NCBI GenBank assembly: GCA_013397845.1
Contig: VZTG01000491.1
Coordinates: 1,543,673-1,607,672 of the forward strand
DNA length: 64,000 nucleotides
From: Melanocharis versteri
Taxonomy: Eukaryota; Chordata; Aves; Passeriformes; Melanocharitidae
Direction of reading: 5' to 3'
Shown in pieces: positions 11,701-24,000 of the stretch. Both the position numbers and the translations under genes were made by a program. Positions within the stretch are counted from its first letter, which is position 1. Each line of letters starts with the position of its first letter. The notes under the pieces are model-generated. The model had not been told where the DNA came from. It did not search any database and saw only the letters and a list, made by a program, of their open reading frames with translations.

Positions 11701-14279
11701 CGGAGCACATCTTCTATCTCCACCCTGTTCTTACTCACAGGATTTTACGCCTCCTGCAGAAATTGGTTTTGAGGTCTATCTTGTACCTTGTATCTCATGC
11801 TGGGGTCCTGGTAAAGAGCGAAGTATTGGAATCCAAGACTTCCTTTCAAGTAATTTAATCACTCCAAATCATGTGTGGGAACAAGGACCCAAAGAGGGAT
11901 CCATCAAACCCTTAGTCTCAGCCTCTGCTATTATAAATCTGTCCTCCTATTTTGCTTTCCCATTATTCTTATGGATGAGCGCACTAGGCTGCAAGGATTT
12001 TTTTCCCCCTAACAACACATTTATTACTTTAAGTTAGTTCACATTCTCCTCCTCATGACTTTACTGTTTGGCATTACTTTTTAAACTAAGCACCTGCCTT
12101 ACACATCATAGATCTATTTACAGTAGCAGAGACACAGCCAGCACTACTTTAGGTGCAGTATTTTCAGTGCATCCCAGTGTGAGGATGTTTATGAAGTCTC
12201 CATTTAATACTTCGGCTCTCTTACTGTCCTTCCTAGTCACTTCATTTCCATTTTTTTCCCCCACACAATCTTTCTCCTTGAAACACTTCTAGGTTTTGCA
12301 GTGCTGAATATATGTACACATGCATAGATATATATATACATATATAAACCCAGCCCAATTACAGAAGTGAAATAGAGCATTTAATTTCTTTCTTCCACTT
12401 ACTTCACATCTGCTTTTCCAGCTGCCTGAGAACTAGCACTGAAGATATATTCTTGACATTTCTGGGTCTTGAACTTCTATCAGAGGTGTGTTTTGTATCT
12501 GGTGCTATTTACTCCTGAAAGCTTTTTCAGTCTTTGTTGGGTACACACAGAATAAAGGTATTTTCCAACACAGCTTAGGAAGTACAGTACATGATAAATT
12601 ACCTGTTGGACACCTAAACTGGATGTTTAGGTAAAGAGCTACAGAATATAAGATCCTGGGGCTCCTGAGAGCAGAGATTTGCTGCACACTGCCAGATTGC
12701 CTCATACTCATCCAACATGCTTTCATCTACTACCCACTACTTCAGTTCCCTTTTTAACTGGCTTATACTGTAGTCTCCCACTCTATTCTTGGGCGTGGTT
12801 CTCAGGCATTTCCAATCTTTGTATTGATGTCTGCATGTTGGAATAATTTTATTGATGTGGGAGGTTTCCCTGAAGAATCTTGGGCAGACAGACATAAGGA
12901 CATGGTGGAAATCAAAGAAGCACAATCCACAGGCACAGTTGCTTCCACCAGCTGCAGTGATGGAAGTTCCCCCCCAGCTCAGTCAGTATATCCCCACAAC
13001 ACACATTTGCTGTGATTTTCTCTAGTATCACTCTAAAAAGTCCCAAAGAGTGCGTCTGCCTCTAATTGAAATTCTACGGTAATTTCCTTTGCAAGGTTGA
13101 TGGACAGGGTGAAAAACTGATCAGTCCTTTTTTTAAGTCCCAGAACTAAAGAATAATGGTTCATTTGATTAAAATAATGACTTGCAGGTTTCAAAGAATT
13201 AAAAAGTACTCAAGCTGTGAAATTCACTTCCCTAAGAGAGTCACTGAGTCAAATGCTGTTAGTAGGTTTTAGAAGGGATAGAGATAGTGTTGCTCCCATT
13301 AGAAACACACAGGTTTACTTGGAGAGAATGATCAAATCCATTTTTTCTAACAGTGAAATTCTCTTCTGCTGAGAGCCCAGAAGGGTTATTTTCCCCCCAC
13401 TTCTCACCTTCTATGTAAATTTACTGTGGGATTTGCTGGTCAAAATCTTACACTTTTCACAAAGTGGACTTTTCATAGGTCTCACTAGCATGGCTATCAC
13501 TAGTGCCCTGACCCAGCCACCTCAAGCAGAGCAGACGTGGCCATGATACCATGGCAGCACCCCCTGCATTCCTTAAACATCTGGTGAGGGCTCAGCTATC
13601 TACTCTCCCAGATAACTCCAGCAGCAAATACATCAGTGTCCTGGTAGCACAGGCAATAATGGCAACTCTTGTTACCTTGTTTTGTGTTCGCCCTCCAGGC
13701 ACTGAAAGCTGTCCTGGTGAGACAGAGTGGGCACCCTACATGTTTTTCTGTCCCAAATGCTCCCTGTGGACAGGTTTCTATTTTCTATTTTCTTCTATTC
13801 TATTTTCTTCTTCCTGTGACTACCCATGGACATTATGACTGCTCTCCCTGATTTCAGCATCAGCTGTCCTCCCCGGAAGCAGGGCAAGAGCCAGTCCTAG
13901 TCAGGAAGCCATTCAGGTGCCTTGCACATTATTACCTTTGTGCCAGCTCTAAACCCCAATGGACATTTTGTGTGCACTCAGCCCCACTGCAGAGGACGTC
14001 TTGTCGGCAGGATCTCCCCAGCCCCTCTGGAGCACACTTGCACCAGGTGGAAAAGCATCCACAGCCCATGGATCTGTGGCCACCTTTCGTCCTGACCATA
14101 TTCCAGCCAGCAAATAACCTCATGTCCCATAGAAATGTCTTGCAGCTTGGATGAAAAGCTATGAAATGATGTCACTTTAAACCATTTCAGTAGTAAATCT
14201 GTGACATCCTCCTCTGTCTATCCTCTGAGATTTGACTTTTTCTTATATAACAGATAGGGTTTTTTGATACATGGCCTTC
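8731..14279. other. Long stretch without recognised genes
   Basis: The plus strand of about 9050-9850 is noticeably purine-rich and reads smoothly, with no recognisable repeat consensus and no long frame. A near-palindrome at 10536-10556 (10-bp stems around one base) is present. TA-rich dinucleotide sequence lies at 12310-12347. At 13775-13814 a degenerate (TTTCTA)n run occurs. Open frames reach only 113 codons and none is recognised. Confidence 0.5.
13775..13814. repeat. Degenerate (TTTCTA)n pyrimidine repeat
   Basis: Five or so imperfect units of ttttcta/ttctattc form an almost pure pyrimidine run. It is a simple repeat from slippage. Confidence 0.7.
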
Positions 14280-14695
14280 AGATTAACTCAAAGGCAAAAT
14301 AAATAATCTTTAGGCCAGAGAGAAAATAAGCATCTGCTTCATTGCAGCAAATGCATTCAGCGAGCTCAATAGAAATATCCCATGGAGATGTTTGAAATGA
14401 CAGGGAAATCAGCTCTGCAAATCAATATGTTTGGTGAAAAAAAAGGCTCAGTCACATCTTGTTGGGCATAATGGAAATTGATTGTCAGTTATCTATTAGC
14501 GATAATTTCTGTTTGATGACTTGCCATATGTTATCAAGCTCGAAATCAGAAGGGAGCAGATTAAATGAATAGATTCTGTCATGAAAAAGCACAAGGCACC
14601 AGCAGCATAGCAGAGGATGCGTAGCATGCACAGCATCTTTCTAAGAGAAATGAATTCTTCAATCTACCCTAATTTTAAATATGCAGGGTCTGTGT
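14280..14695. promoter_or_regulatory. Candidate conserved non-coding block
   Basis: Over 400 bases free of repeats and long frames and rich in developmental-enhancer words: aaataaataatc, cattcagcgagctc, aatcaatatg, aattgattgtc, ttagcgataattt, gatgacttgcc and aaatgaatag. The isolated CpGs inside AT-rich sequence are notable, since unconstrained CpG decays quickly. This is a texture-based inference needing cross-species alignment. Confidence 0.35.
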
Positions 14696-16279
14696 AGACT
14701 GGCAAATTTACAGATTTGGGACTCGAAGGGACCCTTTCACTCCAATCTTTTACTTGCTGCCTTTCAGTGACAGGCAATCAGTGAAACGTCTATAGACCTT
14801 TCAAATGATCTTTCCTCTAAGATTCAATAGGACTTTACATCTACTGAGGTGAACCCATTAAAGGAGACTTTGTGACACAGTCCAGAACTCTGCCTAAGTG
14901 CTGCAAACCACATTGAGCTCAGTTCTATTTGTGGGAATGTCACTTGGGGAGGAGGGTCATCTGTAAAGCAGTTCCTCCTGCCAATTATAATTACAGTGAG
15001 TTGAAGAACAGACCCTGAAACTCAGCGTAAGAAGTCATGAACCTCCAGCCAAGTAAAATACTGACATTCCGTTGAAGCCCCATTAATCCAATGTACCAAT
15101 CTGGGCACGGAGCATGAATTTAGCCGTGTGAAAGCTGCCTTATTTCATCTTCAGGGACTACCTCTGATAGTGTTAAAATTTTGCTTCATTCTTCAGAGAA
15201 AAATGCTGTCATGATTACACAAAAGATGCTGTGCAATGCTTATGACTGAACACATCTTATGCTCAATTCTGTGAGAGCTGACCCAAGTTTTAATGATATT
15301 TGGGGAAATCCAAGTACCTGAATTGTCCAGCTACCTGAATTACTCATCCACCTGATGCCTTCTCATGGCAGGAAGAACCGGAGATTGAAGAGGTTAAGGG
15401 AGATATATCTCTTAACTGAGTTTTCCCCTCTGATCATCCTAACTGTGGCTTTATAACAATGCTGTGTATGACACCAGACCTTTGTCATGTAGAGAACCTT
15501 GTGAACACAAAGAGTAAAACACTATTTCCCTGCCATGTAGGATTATATGAGGGTCTCTTCATTTATCACACAGTGCCTCACCTTTCCAGACTCTTAAATT
15601 TGCCTCTTTGGTTTTCTGTGAATTATTCTTGTAGAATCACTAATTTCCTGCAGATTATTGAAATTTAGCCCTGAGTGATTTCAGAGTCAAATTCAAACCC
15701 CAGAGGTTTTAGAGAAAGCTCTCCCTGCCCCCTGAGTCTCCAGTCCCTCTCTGGTATGTCTGGGAGGGCTCTCTTCACCACTTCTCTGCTGACTCACCCA
15801 GCTTGACAGAAGCAGAAGCTCTAATGTGAAGGCTTGTGTTTTACCTCTGAGAAACAAAAAAGCGCACTTTCCATTTTAATTCAAAAACACAAGCCAAAAA
15901 GAAAATGCTTCCATAATTTATTAAAAAAAGAGAGAGAGAGAAAAAAAAAAAAAAAAAAAAAAAAAAGCAGTGCCAGTCCAATGCTATATTCCCAAATTTA
16001 TTAAAATAGGTTGTTAACTAAAACTACAATGTCTGGAATGACTACTGATTTACAAGCTATTTGAACCTGGTGGGAGGAGGAGAGAAAAGGCTTGACAGTT
16101 TCCACTGAATGGGGTGCTATGTAGGAAAAATTAAGATGAGCATGTGGGTGCTTTTCCTTCTTGCATTATTTGGGGTCTGATGCCGCAGTACAGCTTAGAT
16201 ACCCAAGGTGGTTCTGCCTGTCTGTGGCTGAAAGGCAGTGATTAGCACAGTGTAGAAGAAAAATAGCCTCACTTAATCA
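14696..16279. other. No gene recognised
   Basis: Ordinary sequence. At 14715-14760 a short piece (gggactcgaagggaccc followed by ccaatctttta) faintly resembles an antisense CR1 3' end but is too diverged to call. A purine microsatellite at 15923-15966 interrupts the stretch. Confidence 0.45.
15923..15966. repeat. A-rich/(GA)n microsatellite with A26 run
   Basis: Seven A, six GA-type units, then 26 consecutive A. A 3' poly(A) of a plus-strand retroposed copy was considered. The preceding 200 bases show no recognisable retroposon body or spliced-mRNA sequence, so it is annotated as a simple repeat. Confidence 0.9.
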
Positions 16280-16440
16280 GCATTACACCTTTTTGGAGAT
16301 AAAAATTTGCTAATTTTTTCAAAGGAGTTGAATTATATCTTGGCAAGGGGAGAGGAGTTTTTTAATCACTTAACACCAAATAGCTAATGACTAATAAATG
16401 GATGCCTAATGCTGCCTTCTGCCTTGAAGAATGTCTGCAA
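16280..16440. promoter_or_regulatory. Candidate conserved non-coding block
   Basis: A short AT-rich block with ttgctaatttt, gaattatatc, tttaatcacttaac, agctaatgactaataaatgg and cctaatgctgcc. TAAT cores recur every 15-25 bases without low-complexity structure. It may be an enhancer fragment. Texture only. Confidence 0.25.
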
Positions 16441-18689
16441 AACTTCTGCTTATTCACTGCCAAAGGAAAGGTGTTATTTTAGCTCAAGGAAAACGTCACA
16501 TTTTCAGAATAAATGTGTGTGAATAAGTGTGAGGCCAGAATAAGAGCCAAGCCAGTATCCAGCAGAGCAATTTGCTTCTGGAAAAGCTTTCTGAGCAACA
16601 CAAAGCATCCTTCCCAGTACCCTGTTCCAAGAAACCCGTTATGCACCAGTAGGAATGCAGACACACCTGTGTGGAGGTGGGCAACAAACCAGCTGTAATT
16701 GCGCTTGTGAAAGAGTCATCTCTGTGCATGAAGTGTTTTGTGGTTCCAACAGGAGTTCTCAGAGATAGCCACGCTGGTAGAGACTGAAGCTTTCAGGATT
16801 TAAATAGTTTTTGGTGAACTGCCTCCCAGTCCTATTCATTTGCAGGCTGGAGTTGCCAACAGAAGGATTAGAAAATCCCGTATGAGATTACTCTCCCGAG
16901 ACTGGCAATCCAATTTTGCATACTATAGAAACCCAGATAAGACTCCAGGCTTCTGGATGCTTTTGCTGCATAAACCCTTTGACATTTTTCAGGCTTGCAC
17001 CTTTGCAAGGTACTAAACACGCGAGAGAAAACCGATAAAATAAATCTTTGTGGTGTTTGATGCTCTTCTGATCTATTCCCAGTTGTTTAACGACTAAGAA
17101 ACTGAGAGGAGAGAAAATAGGGTAGTGAAATAAAGAAAGAAAAGCTTGTTTAAGGCTAGTTACTTGGGCAATTCAGGCTAAACACATTGGTTGACCTGCA
17201 GAACCAAAGAGCTGTAGTATCTTCACTGTGGGTTTTAAGGATTGCATCTCATTGCTGTTACTGGTGAGTCTGCTGTCAGCTCAGCTTTCCTGAAGGTAGG
17301 TGCAATGGATGTAAACTCAGGATGAGTGCAAACTCAGCACGCTGCACCACTGTGGGAGGCAAGGGGGCTGCCACTGAGAGAACTGCGGTCCTGAAAGTAA
17401 CTCAGATCTCAAAAAACCAGGAAAAACTGATTTATTGCCCTAGATTCAGAAGGGACTTTGAGAAAAAACAATGAAGTTTGCACTTCGAGGCAACTGTGCT
17501 AATAGGAAGAAAAATAGTCTGATGGCAGCTTTTTGTGCAACTGGATTAATTGCTCCTCTGGGCTCACATCTGCACCTGCATCAGCAACCTCCCAGCCTTT
17601 GCTTTGCCTCTCTGCATGTCCTCAGATGAAGCCATGATCCCATCTATGCCCCTTGGGAGTTAATGATACCCTCTTCATGAACTCTTCCATTTGTACAGGA
17701 TGCTGGCTCAAAAAGCCGAGTGCTTCCTCTACCTCTTAATGCTGTATTTAGGAGTAAAAGATTTTTAATTACTCTGGTGCTTTCTCTGGGCTTTTTATAT
17801 TTGCCTTTACAAAACAGAGGGGACTGTCTGTGGAGCACGCTGCTGTGTGCACAGCTTCAGTAGAGGCACCGAAAAGGCAACTCTGTGGAAAACCCTTGGA
17901 ACACAAGTGCTGACAGGCTTGCCCTAGTAAGAACAGCACTCCTCTGTGCCCTGCTGGGGGTACTTGGGGATAACCCAGGTGTTACACGTAGTAAGATTTT
18001 GTTGTGCCTCAAGTTTTGCTAATGTTTCATTTAATAAAACCCAAATCCTTTCCTATTGATTAAACAGTAAATTCTGTATTGATAGAAAGCAACAGACCAC
18101 AGGCGGAGCTGTATGTCTTGTTTTGCATAGAGGCCCTGTTTATGTGGCCTCTAAAGAGTAAACCAGCAAGCAGATCTCACCTCAGTGACCAAATTGACTG
18201 AATCTGTAAGAAGAGACACTAAATTGGACCTCACAGTCACTCCTGTGCAAAACACCATTGTGGGATGTGAGCTCTCCTGAATTCTGTGAGGAAACAGAGC
18301 CAGTCAGGACCTAAGGAAGTGAAGGAAGAGTGCAGCAGGACATCAGAGCCCCAGCACCCTGCACTGCACCTGCCCACTGCATCCCTGACTCTCCCATGCC
18401 ATCAGCAGTGCTGTGCCAGTGCTGCACAAGAAATGGGACCAAATTTCATATCTTAAATTCCACACAGGATAAGGGTTTGACAGAAAGATGTCATAATAAA
18501 TGTCTTAATGTTGTATTAAAAGCAGGGTAATTCATCTCCTTATGAAGACTTAAAGGGTTAGCATTCAATCTCTTCCTTTAATCCTCTAGATATTTTCAAT
18601 GTAAGGTAATGGATTTGGAGGGAATTTGTTTAGAGGATCAAAACAGTTAGGCAGAAATTATGTCAGTAATACTTTGTCAGTACCAAAAT
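16441..18689. other. No gene or repeat recognised
   Basis: Mixed-composition sequence. Frames of about 60-77 codons overlap on both strands at 16479-16729 and a 66-codon frame lies at 18330-18530. None is recognised and all are within chance length. Confidence 0.5.
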
Positions 18690-18940
18690 CAGAGAAAATA
18701 TTTTTCCACAGCATGAAAGGTCTTGGTACTGTGCCGCTAGGAAGTTTAATTACTAGATGACTTTAAAACATGGTAATTTAGTCCCAATTAGTGTTATAAT
18801 AATTTATTTATAAAATTCCACTATGAGTAGTTACATTCCACAATCCATTTATTCTTGTAAGATGTGTGCCCCATTAGACAGTGAAGTAGAAGGTCATTAA
18901 CCTGCATTTCTAGTTTGGATTATGTTATTAGATTGAATTT
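18690..18940. promoter_or_regulatory. Candidate conserved non-coding block
   Basis: AT-rich, repeat-free sequence with gtttaattactagatga, catggtaatttagtcc, ccaattagtgttataata and the unusual pair of cattcca words near 18833 (TEAD-like). Possible enhancer. No alignment was possible. Confidence 0.22.
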
Positions 18941-20343
18941 AGTTTCTTCACTGGTGGGTGTTGACATTTTAGAGTGCTTTCAGGATAATTTATCTATTGT
19001 CATTCTGTTCTTTTCAGCCATTCAGAAACATCGTGGATCTAAAATAATGCAGGCCTGATGAAGACAGATTTCTTGGTTAAATTTCAGCTGTGTCTTGTGT
19101 TTGTGCTTCTGATATTTTTCATGTTTGTTCTATGAAAGTGAGTTTATGGCACTGATGCAAAATATTAAAAGAAATATGAGTATGTCCCATCAAAATCATC
19201 AGCTATAACTTAAACGGATGAGTTTTAAATATAATAAATTCTGGCTCTTTTGTTCTGATGTTTTCTGTATTCAGAGATTTAAGGATTACCTTCAAGGCGA
19301 CTGTTTTCCCACTTTATCTTTGTGGGTTTCTTCTCCCCACATCCACCTCTCCTCCACTCCTTGAATAAGCAGATGGAGAGGGCTGTCCCATGACCCCAAG
19401 AATGAAGTGTGACCCAAGTACAAGCTTTGGCAAGTGAGACCTGGGAAGGGAAAACCTCCAGATTTACGAGTGCCACTACAAACAAAATATCAATGACACC
19501 AACTGAGGTTGTGCCTCTCTTGGTGCTGGCAAACCCGTGGACTTTCCACAGGGCAGGAGCTGCCCAAGACTCCTACAACTGTCGAAAGGCTCTACAAAGG
19601 ACAAGTTGGTCCAAAAGAGTGGCTCCTCTCTTCCCTTCACTGTTGGGTTTGGCTGCGTTATGAACGCAGAGTAGGATGCAGCATTCCTGGTCCACAGCAA
19701 ACCTGCCATGTCTCCTCTGGTGCCCACAGTCCCTCAGGCACGTGCTTTTGATGGCCATGCCTCAAAGAACAGGTGATGTGAAAATGGGAAGTCCACTTTG
19801 GTTAAAAAAAAAAAGCTAAAGAAGGAAAACAGTGTAGGGGAAAGTTTTAAATACGTGGAGTTCCATCTGGGCTTGTTTTATTCAATTCCCAAACAAAACA
19901 CAGGAAAAGCATCCAGACAAGGGAGAAGACCCTACTCTTGGAAGTTTGCAAAATCTCATTTCTTCCCATTGCTTTGCTCTGGCAGAACTTGCAGAGGCCT
20001 ATCTGCTTACAGTGAGGAGTTTTTCCCCAGCTACAAATCCTACCTAAGCTTTCAAAGCTCTTCCTTTCCCAAGAAAACCTTTTGGTCAGCCATTTCAATT
20101 TCTTTGTAATAAATGGTCTTCCCTCAAATTGTCTCTGCTACAAGAGCAATTTTGGGAAAACAGATGACTCTGCACACTCTTAAAAATCCCAGCCTCTCAA
20201 ATGGCATGTGCAGATACCATACAATAATGCTAAAAGGGGTTTTGCAAATTGCTGAAAGGCAGAACCAGCAGCCACCTGGTTTGCAAGGAAAGCCTTGTCT
20301 CTGAGAAGATTAAAAAGAAAATATTCCTGTCTTGGTCAGAAAA

Positions 20344-20440
20344 TTTTTTTGTAGTTGTTTTTGTTTTGGGGAGCTCTTTTTTTGTTGGTTTTTGTTTGTT
20401 TGTTTGTGGTTTTTTTGTTGTTTGTTTATATTTTTTTTTC
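20344..20440. repeat. T/G low-complexity run with (TTTG)n
   Basis: About 100 bases made almost only of T and G on the plus strand, including a (TTTG) stretch and several T-runs. It could be the antisense A-rich tail of a retroposon, but no retroposon body is visible next to it. Open frames across it are composition artefacts. Confidence 0.8.
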
Positions 20441-20983
20441 TGAACAGTTTTCAGTCTTAACAGCTCATAGATTTCCCTCCTGAGCACCAGGAAAGCAGTA
20501 GGGACCAAACAGGAACTTTTTAAAGGGTGTAAGGGCTCCTCCCTTGCTCACAGAAGTGCAGTGTGAGTACCATTGTCCATGGGGACTGTGTGGTATGGTG
20601 TGGTACAGCACTCCCCGTCCCACACCACTCTCCTGTTTGGCTTGGGCCTGATATCATCCCTTTCAGGCTTAAAGCTCTCTGAAACCGTGTTCTCCTGCCT
20701 GCCTAGTGTCGATTATTTCAAAATACCTTGTATCAGGAGCTCAGGCTGGGAAAAAAGGTGTTCATCTTAGGAGAGAAATCTTGCAATCCCTTAAGCTGCT
20801 TTTAGGAAAGATGCTGGGAAACCTGTTTCTCATTTTGCTTGCTTTTGCTACCTGCCCAAAGGCTGAGGGGGGCTGAAAGTGTCTCTGAGCCTCAGACTCC
20901 CATTTGACTATTTGTGTACTTAAACTGGGATGTCAATTCAGCACTTCAGGACTTGGAAATGCAGCTTTTCAACTCTGTTTTGT

Positions 20984-21059
20984 CAGAAAATCTGCTGGCA
21001 GGGATATTGTGCTGACTTGACCAGAAGATCTGATGGCAGGAATATTGTGGATATTTGAC
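20984..21059. repeat. 38-bp imperfect tandem duplication
   Basis: Units 20984-21021 and 21022-21059 begin with cagaaaatctgctggcagg and cagaagatctgatggcagg and agree at about 31 of 38 positions by eye. The divergence shows the duplication is not recent. Confidence 0.75.
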
Positions 21060-24000
21060 CCTGGCTGGGTGTATTCCAGAACTCCTTTGGTATAATTAAC
21101 AATTCCAGTTTTGATTGTGAAGTAAAAATAACAATAAAACACGTAGGTGAACTGAATAAATCTCAGCTAATCAACTGGACAGCACTCCATACAGAGGTGG
21201 GAAAGAGAGGATTACTAAGCAGTCTTATAGTTTCTATATAATAAAAGCATAAATAAACCACAAAATTTTATACTAGTGCATTCATGTCCATTAGAGATAC
21301 AGGAAATAATGCAATTTCACTGGTAACTACAGCCTTCCTGTCTGTTTGGGACAGTACAAATTATTTTTAACTGTTGACAGCACAAGCGCTACCTACCTTG
21401 TCAAAGTCCTGTTCTGTGTTTCCTGCCACGTGTTTGATCAATAACTATGCTGATGGAAGTGGATTACACAGGCCCAGCCACACTGAAGGTGTTACAGCCA
21501 TCGCTTTGTTCCACTGCCTTGCTGTTTGGATGCATTTCTGGGCTCAACAGGTTGGCTGTGGATCATTTTATCTCTTGACCCCTTACCACATCATAAACAG
21601 CTTCTTCTCTGCGTTAAGATAATACGAAAAAAAAACTGCTGGGGGTGCAGGGGGGGTGTGTGTGGTGGTTTGCAGAGGAATCCATGCACCAGTTGTGTTG
21701 CAGGGACTGTAGATGTTCATTTGCACTGCCTGGTGTGGCCTGTGCACTCAGACATGTGGAATCAGGCTGCCTCTTCTTCATAACGTAGCCTGGCTAGATC
21801 CAGCCTCAAACTGTACTCCTAAAATTCATGGGGTAATCCAAATGCCACTAAATATCTCTGCAGGTTGCCAATAGCCTGTCATTTTTTCAGACACACTAAT
21901 CTGACAGGGAGTGAATAATCTGGGTCATCACTGAACGGAAAAGAGTGGGACAGGCTTAACCCATGTTTAAGCCATGGGGGTAACTGAAAACTCCTCTGGA
22001 GAAGTCTGTCATATCGGCCTGTGGTGAATGCCAGGTGAAGGCAGTGCTGAAATGATGGTGGAAAATGTGCTAAAGATGGACCAAAGTGTGAGGTTTGTTT
22101 TAGCAGTGGGAAAATCCACGGAAGGAATATTTCCAGGGTGTGATAAATACTCCTGGAGTTAAGTTCATCATTAATTCATCATAGTCCTGAGGCAAATTCA
22201 TGCTCAGAAAATCTTGAAACTGAGGATTGCCAGAAACTGAAAAAGGTTCTCAGGAAATGAAACCTTTTAACTTGTTTGATGCACCAGTTCCCTAAATGTC
22301 TGCTACTGGCCAATGTCCAAGGCAGGTTACTGGGCTGGGATACAACCCTTGTTTTTCTGTTAGGGGCCCAGTGGCCCCGAGTAAAACCCAGAGCCCACTG
22401 GACACACATCCTGCAAATGAGGCAGGGATTAAAATGTAATTGGGTTCCCTGGATCCTGACACTGCAATTAACACTTCTGGCTGACTGAGGCAGGTGAAGA
22501 GGAGATTCACACAGTCACCCCCAGCTTCCCTGACAAAAATCAGGCCAGCAGCTCCAGGCTCTGTCGAGCGTTCTGCTGGTGCCTTAGACGCCTTCGCAGC
22601 AGGTGAAGCTCTCCGGCTGGCAGCACTCTGCAAGAGACACACAGAGCTTCAATGTGTCCAGGTGTAAGTATAGAAATAAAATGATTCAATTCCTCTCCTT
22701 CCCTTCACACATTTCTGTTTCAACTCATCATTGTCTCTGCTCAATAGCAAGACAGCGTTTTTGCAGATTTTTAAAACACTAATCATAGGCAATTATTTCT
22801 AAAAAGATTTGCTTGCAGCAGGCAGACTTTTCTCTTAACTTGAAAGCCTTGCTTTTCTATTCTTCTTTCTGTTAAAAATTATAATAATTTTCTGCCTTGT
22901 GTTCTCTACCAGCTGAAATACCTCATCTTCTGACATAGTTTGAATCTAACTAATCTTCAATTGGAAGGGTTTTTTTTAGAAAAAGAATCTATAGCAATAA
23001 AAGCTTTGCCAGCAAACACAGCAAAGCAAGCAGCTGAAGCTGTTTATGTATATATCTTAAAATATAATTTTGGCCTTTATAAGTCAGCAGTCTTTATTTT
23101 CTAAGGTGGTCTTATAAAATGAAATTAATTTTCCACTCAGAATTTCAGAACAAACCAGAGAATGCAGATTTCATGGCACAGACACAAAGGACAAATTTAT
23201 GTTGCTTTCCTACAGCTGTTTATGATTAGATAAAACTCCCAAGAATCCTGAAACCCATTTAAATCAATACTTTCTTTCCAACACTTTTACATTAAATATT
23301 TCAAAATTTTGGTACAGTACTTATTTATTTTCCTATTTTCCTTTAAATTATCAACACTGAAATTCAATATTTATTGGCTCAGGATGAATGGTTTAATTAT
23401 TCCTTAAATAAAATGATTCTACAGCTTTCAAAATTGTTCATTGATTTAAAATTCAATTCTTGATCTATTTCTAAACAGAATGTCAAAGTCCATTTCCCAC
23501 CCTACCATTGTTTTCATATGAACCCTGGCACCCTAGTTTCTCTGTTTTCCGCGTACTGTCTGTTCATCACTCTCTTAGAGTTGTTATCTGCTTTTCTTTC
23601 TAGGCATTTTTTATAATATATCATGATTTTTCAGATCGTAATATTTCGGAGGCTGGCACTGATTCTTGCCATAAGCATGGATAACATCTCTTTTTAGAGG
23701 ATCGCAGCATCCAGCCACGACGTATCCTATGGCATACCTGAAGTGATGGGATTAGGATGCTTTCTTTTCTGCAGTTTGGTGACCAGGGATGCATTTGGTG
23801 TTGTGATGATTAAGGCAACCATTACCTGGGCGCAAACCTGGGCGTAAACATACATTTTTGCATCCAGACAGAGAAATCTTATCAACTCCGCAGATCTCAC
23901 CTGCCTCTTAGCTGACAAGTAATAAACATAACAATTATTTTAAAAATATGTGAATCTCTTACTATACCATCTTTGTTGGGTGAGTGTATTGATCATTGCA

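Noticed and set aside
14715..14765. Possible antisense CR1 3' end (gggactcgaagggaccc)
   Set aside because: Agreement with the consensus is short and patchy. A sensitive model search would be needed.
15923..15966. A26 run as the poly(A) tail of a processed pseudogene
   Set aside because: No spliced-mRNA-like body or polyadenylation context was recognised upstream, and the run is mixed with GA units.
21641..21670. G-rich run as a G-quadruplex
   Set aside because: Only two long G-runs plus short ones. Weaker than the motif at 51918-51939.
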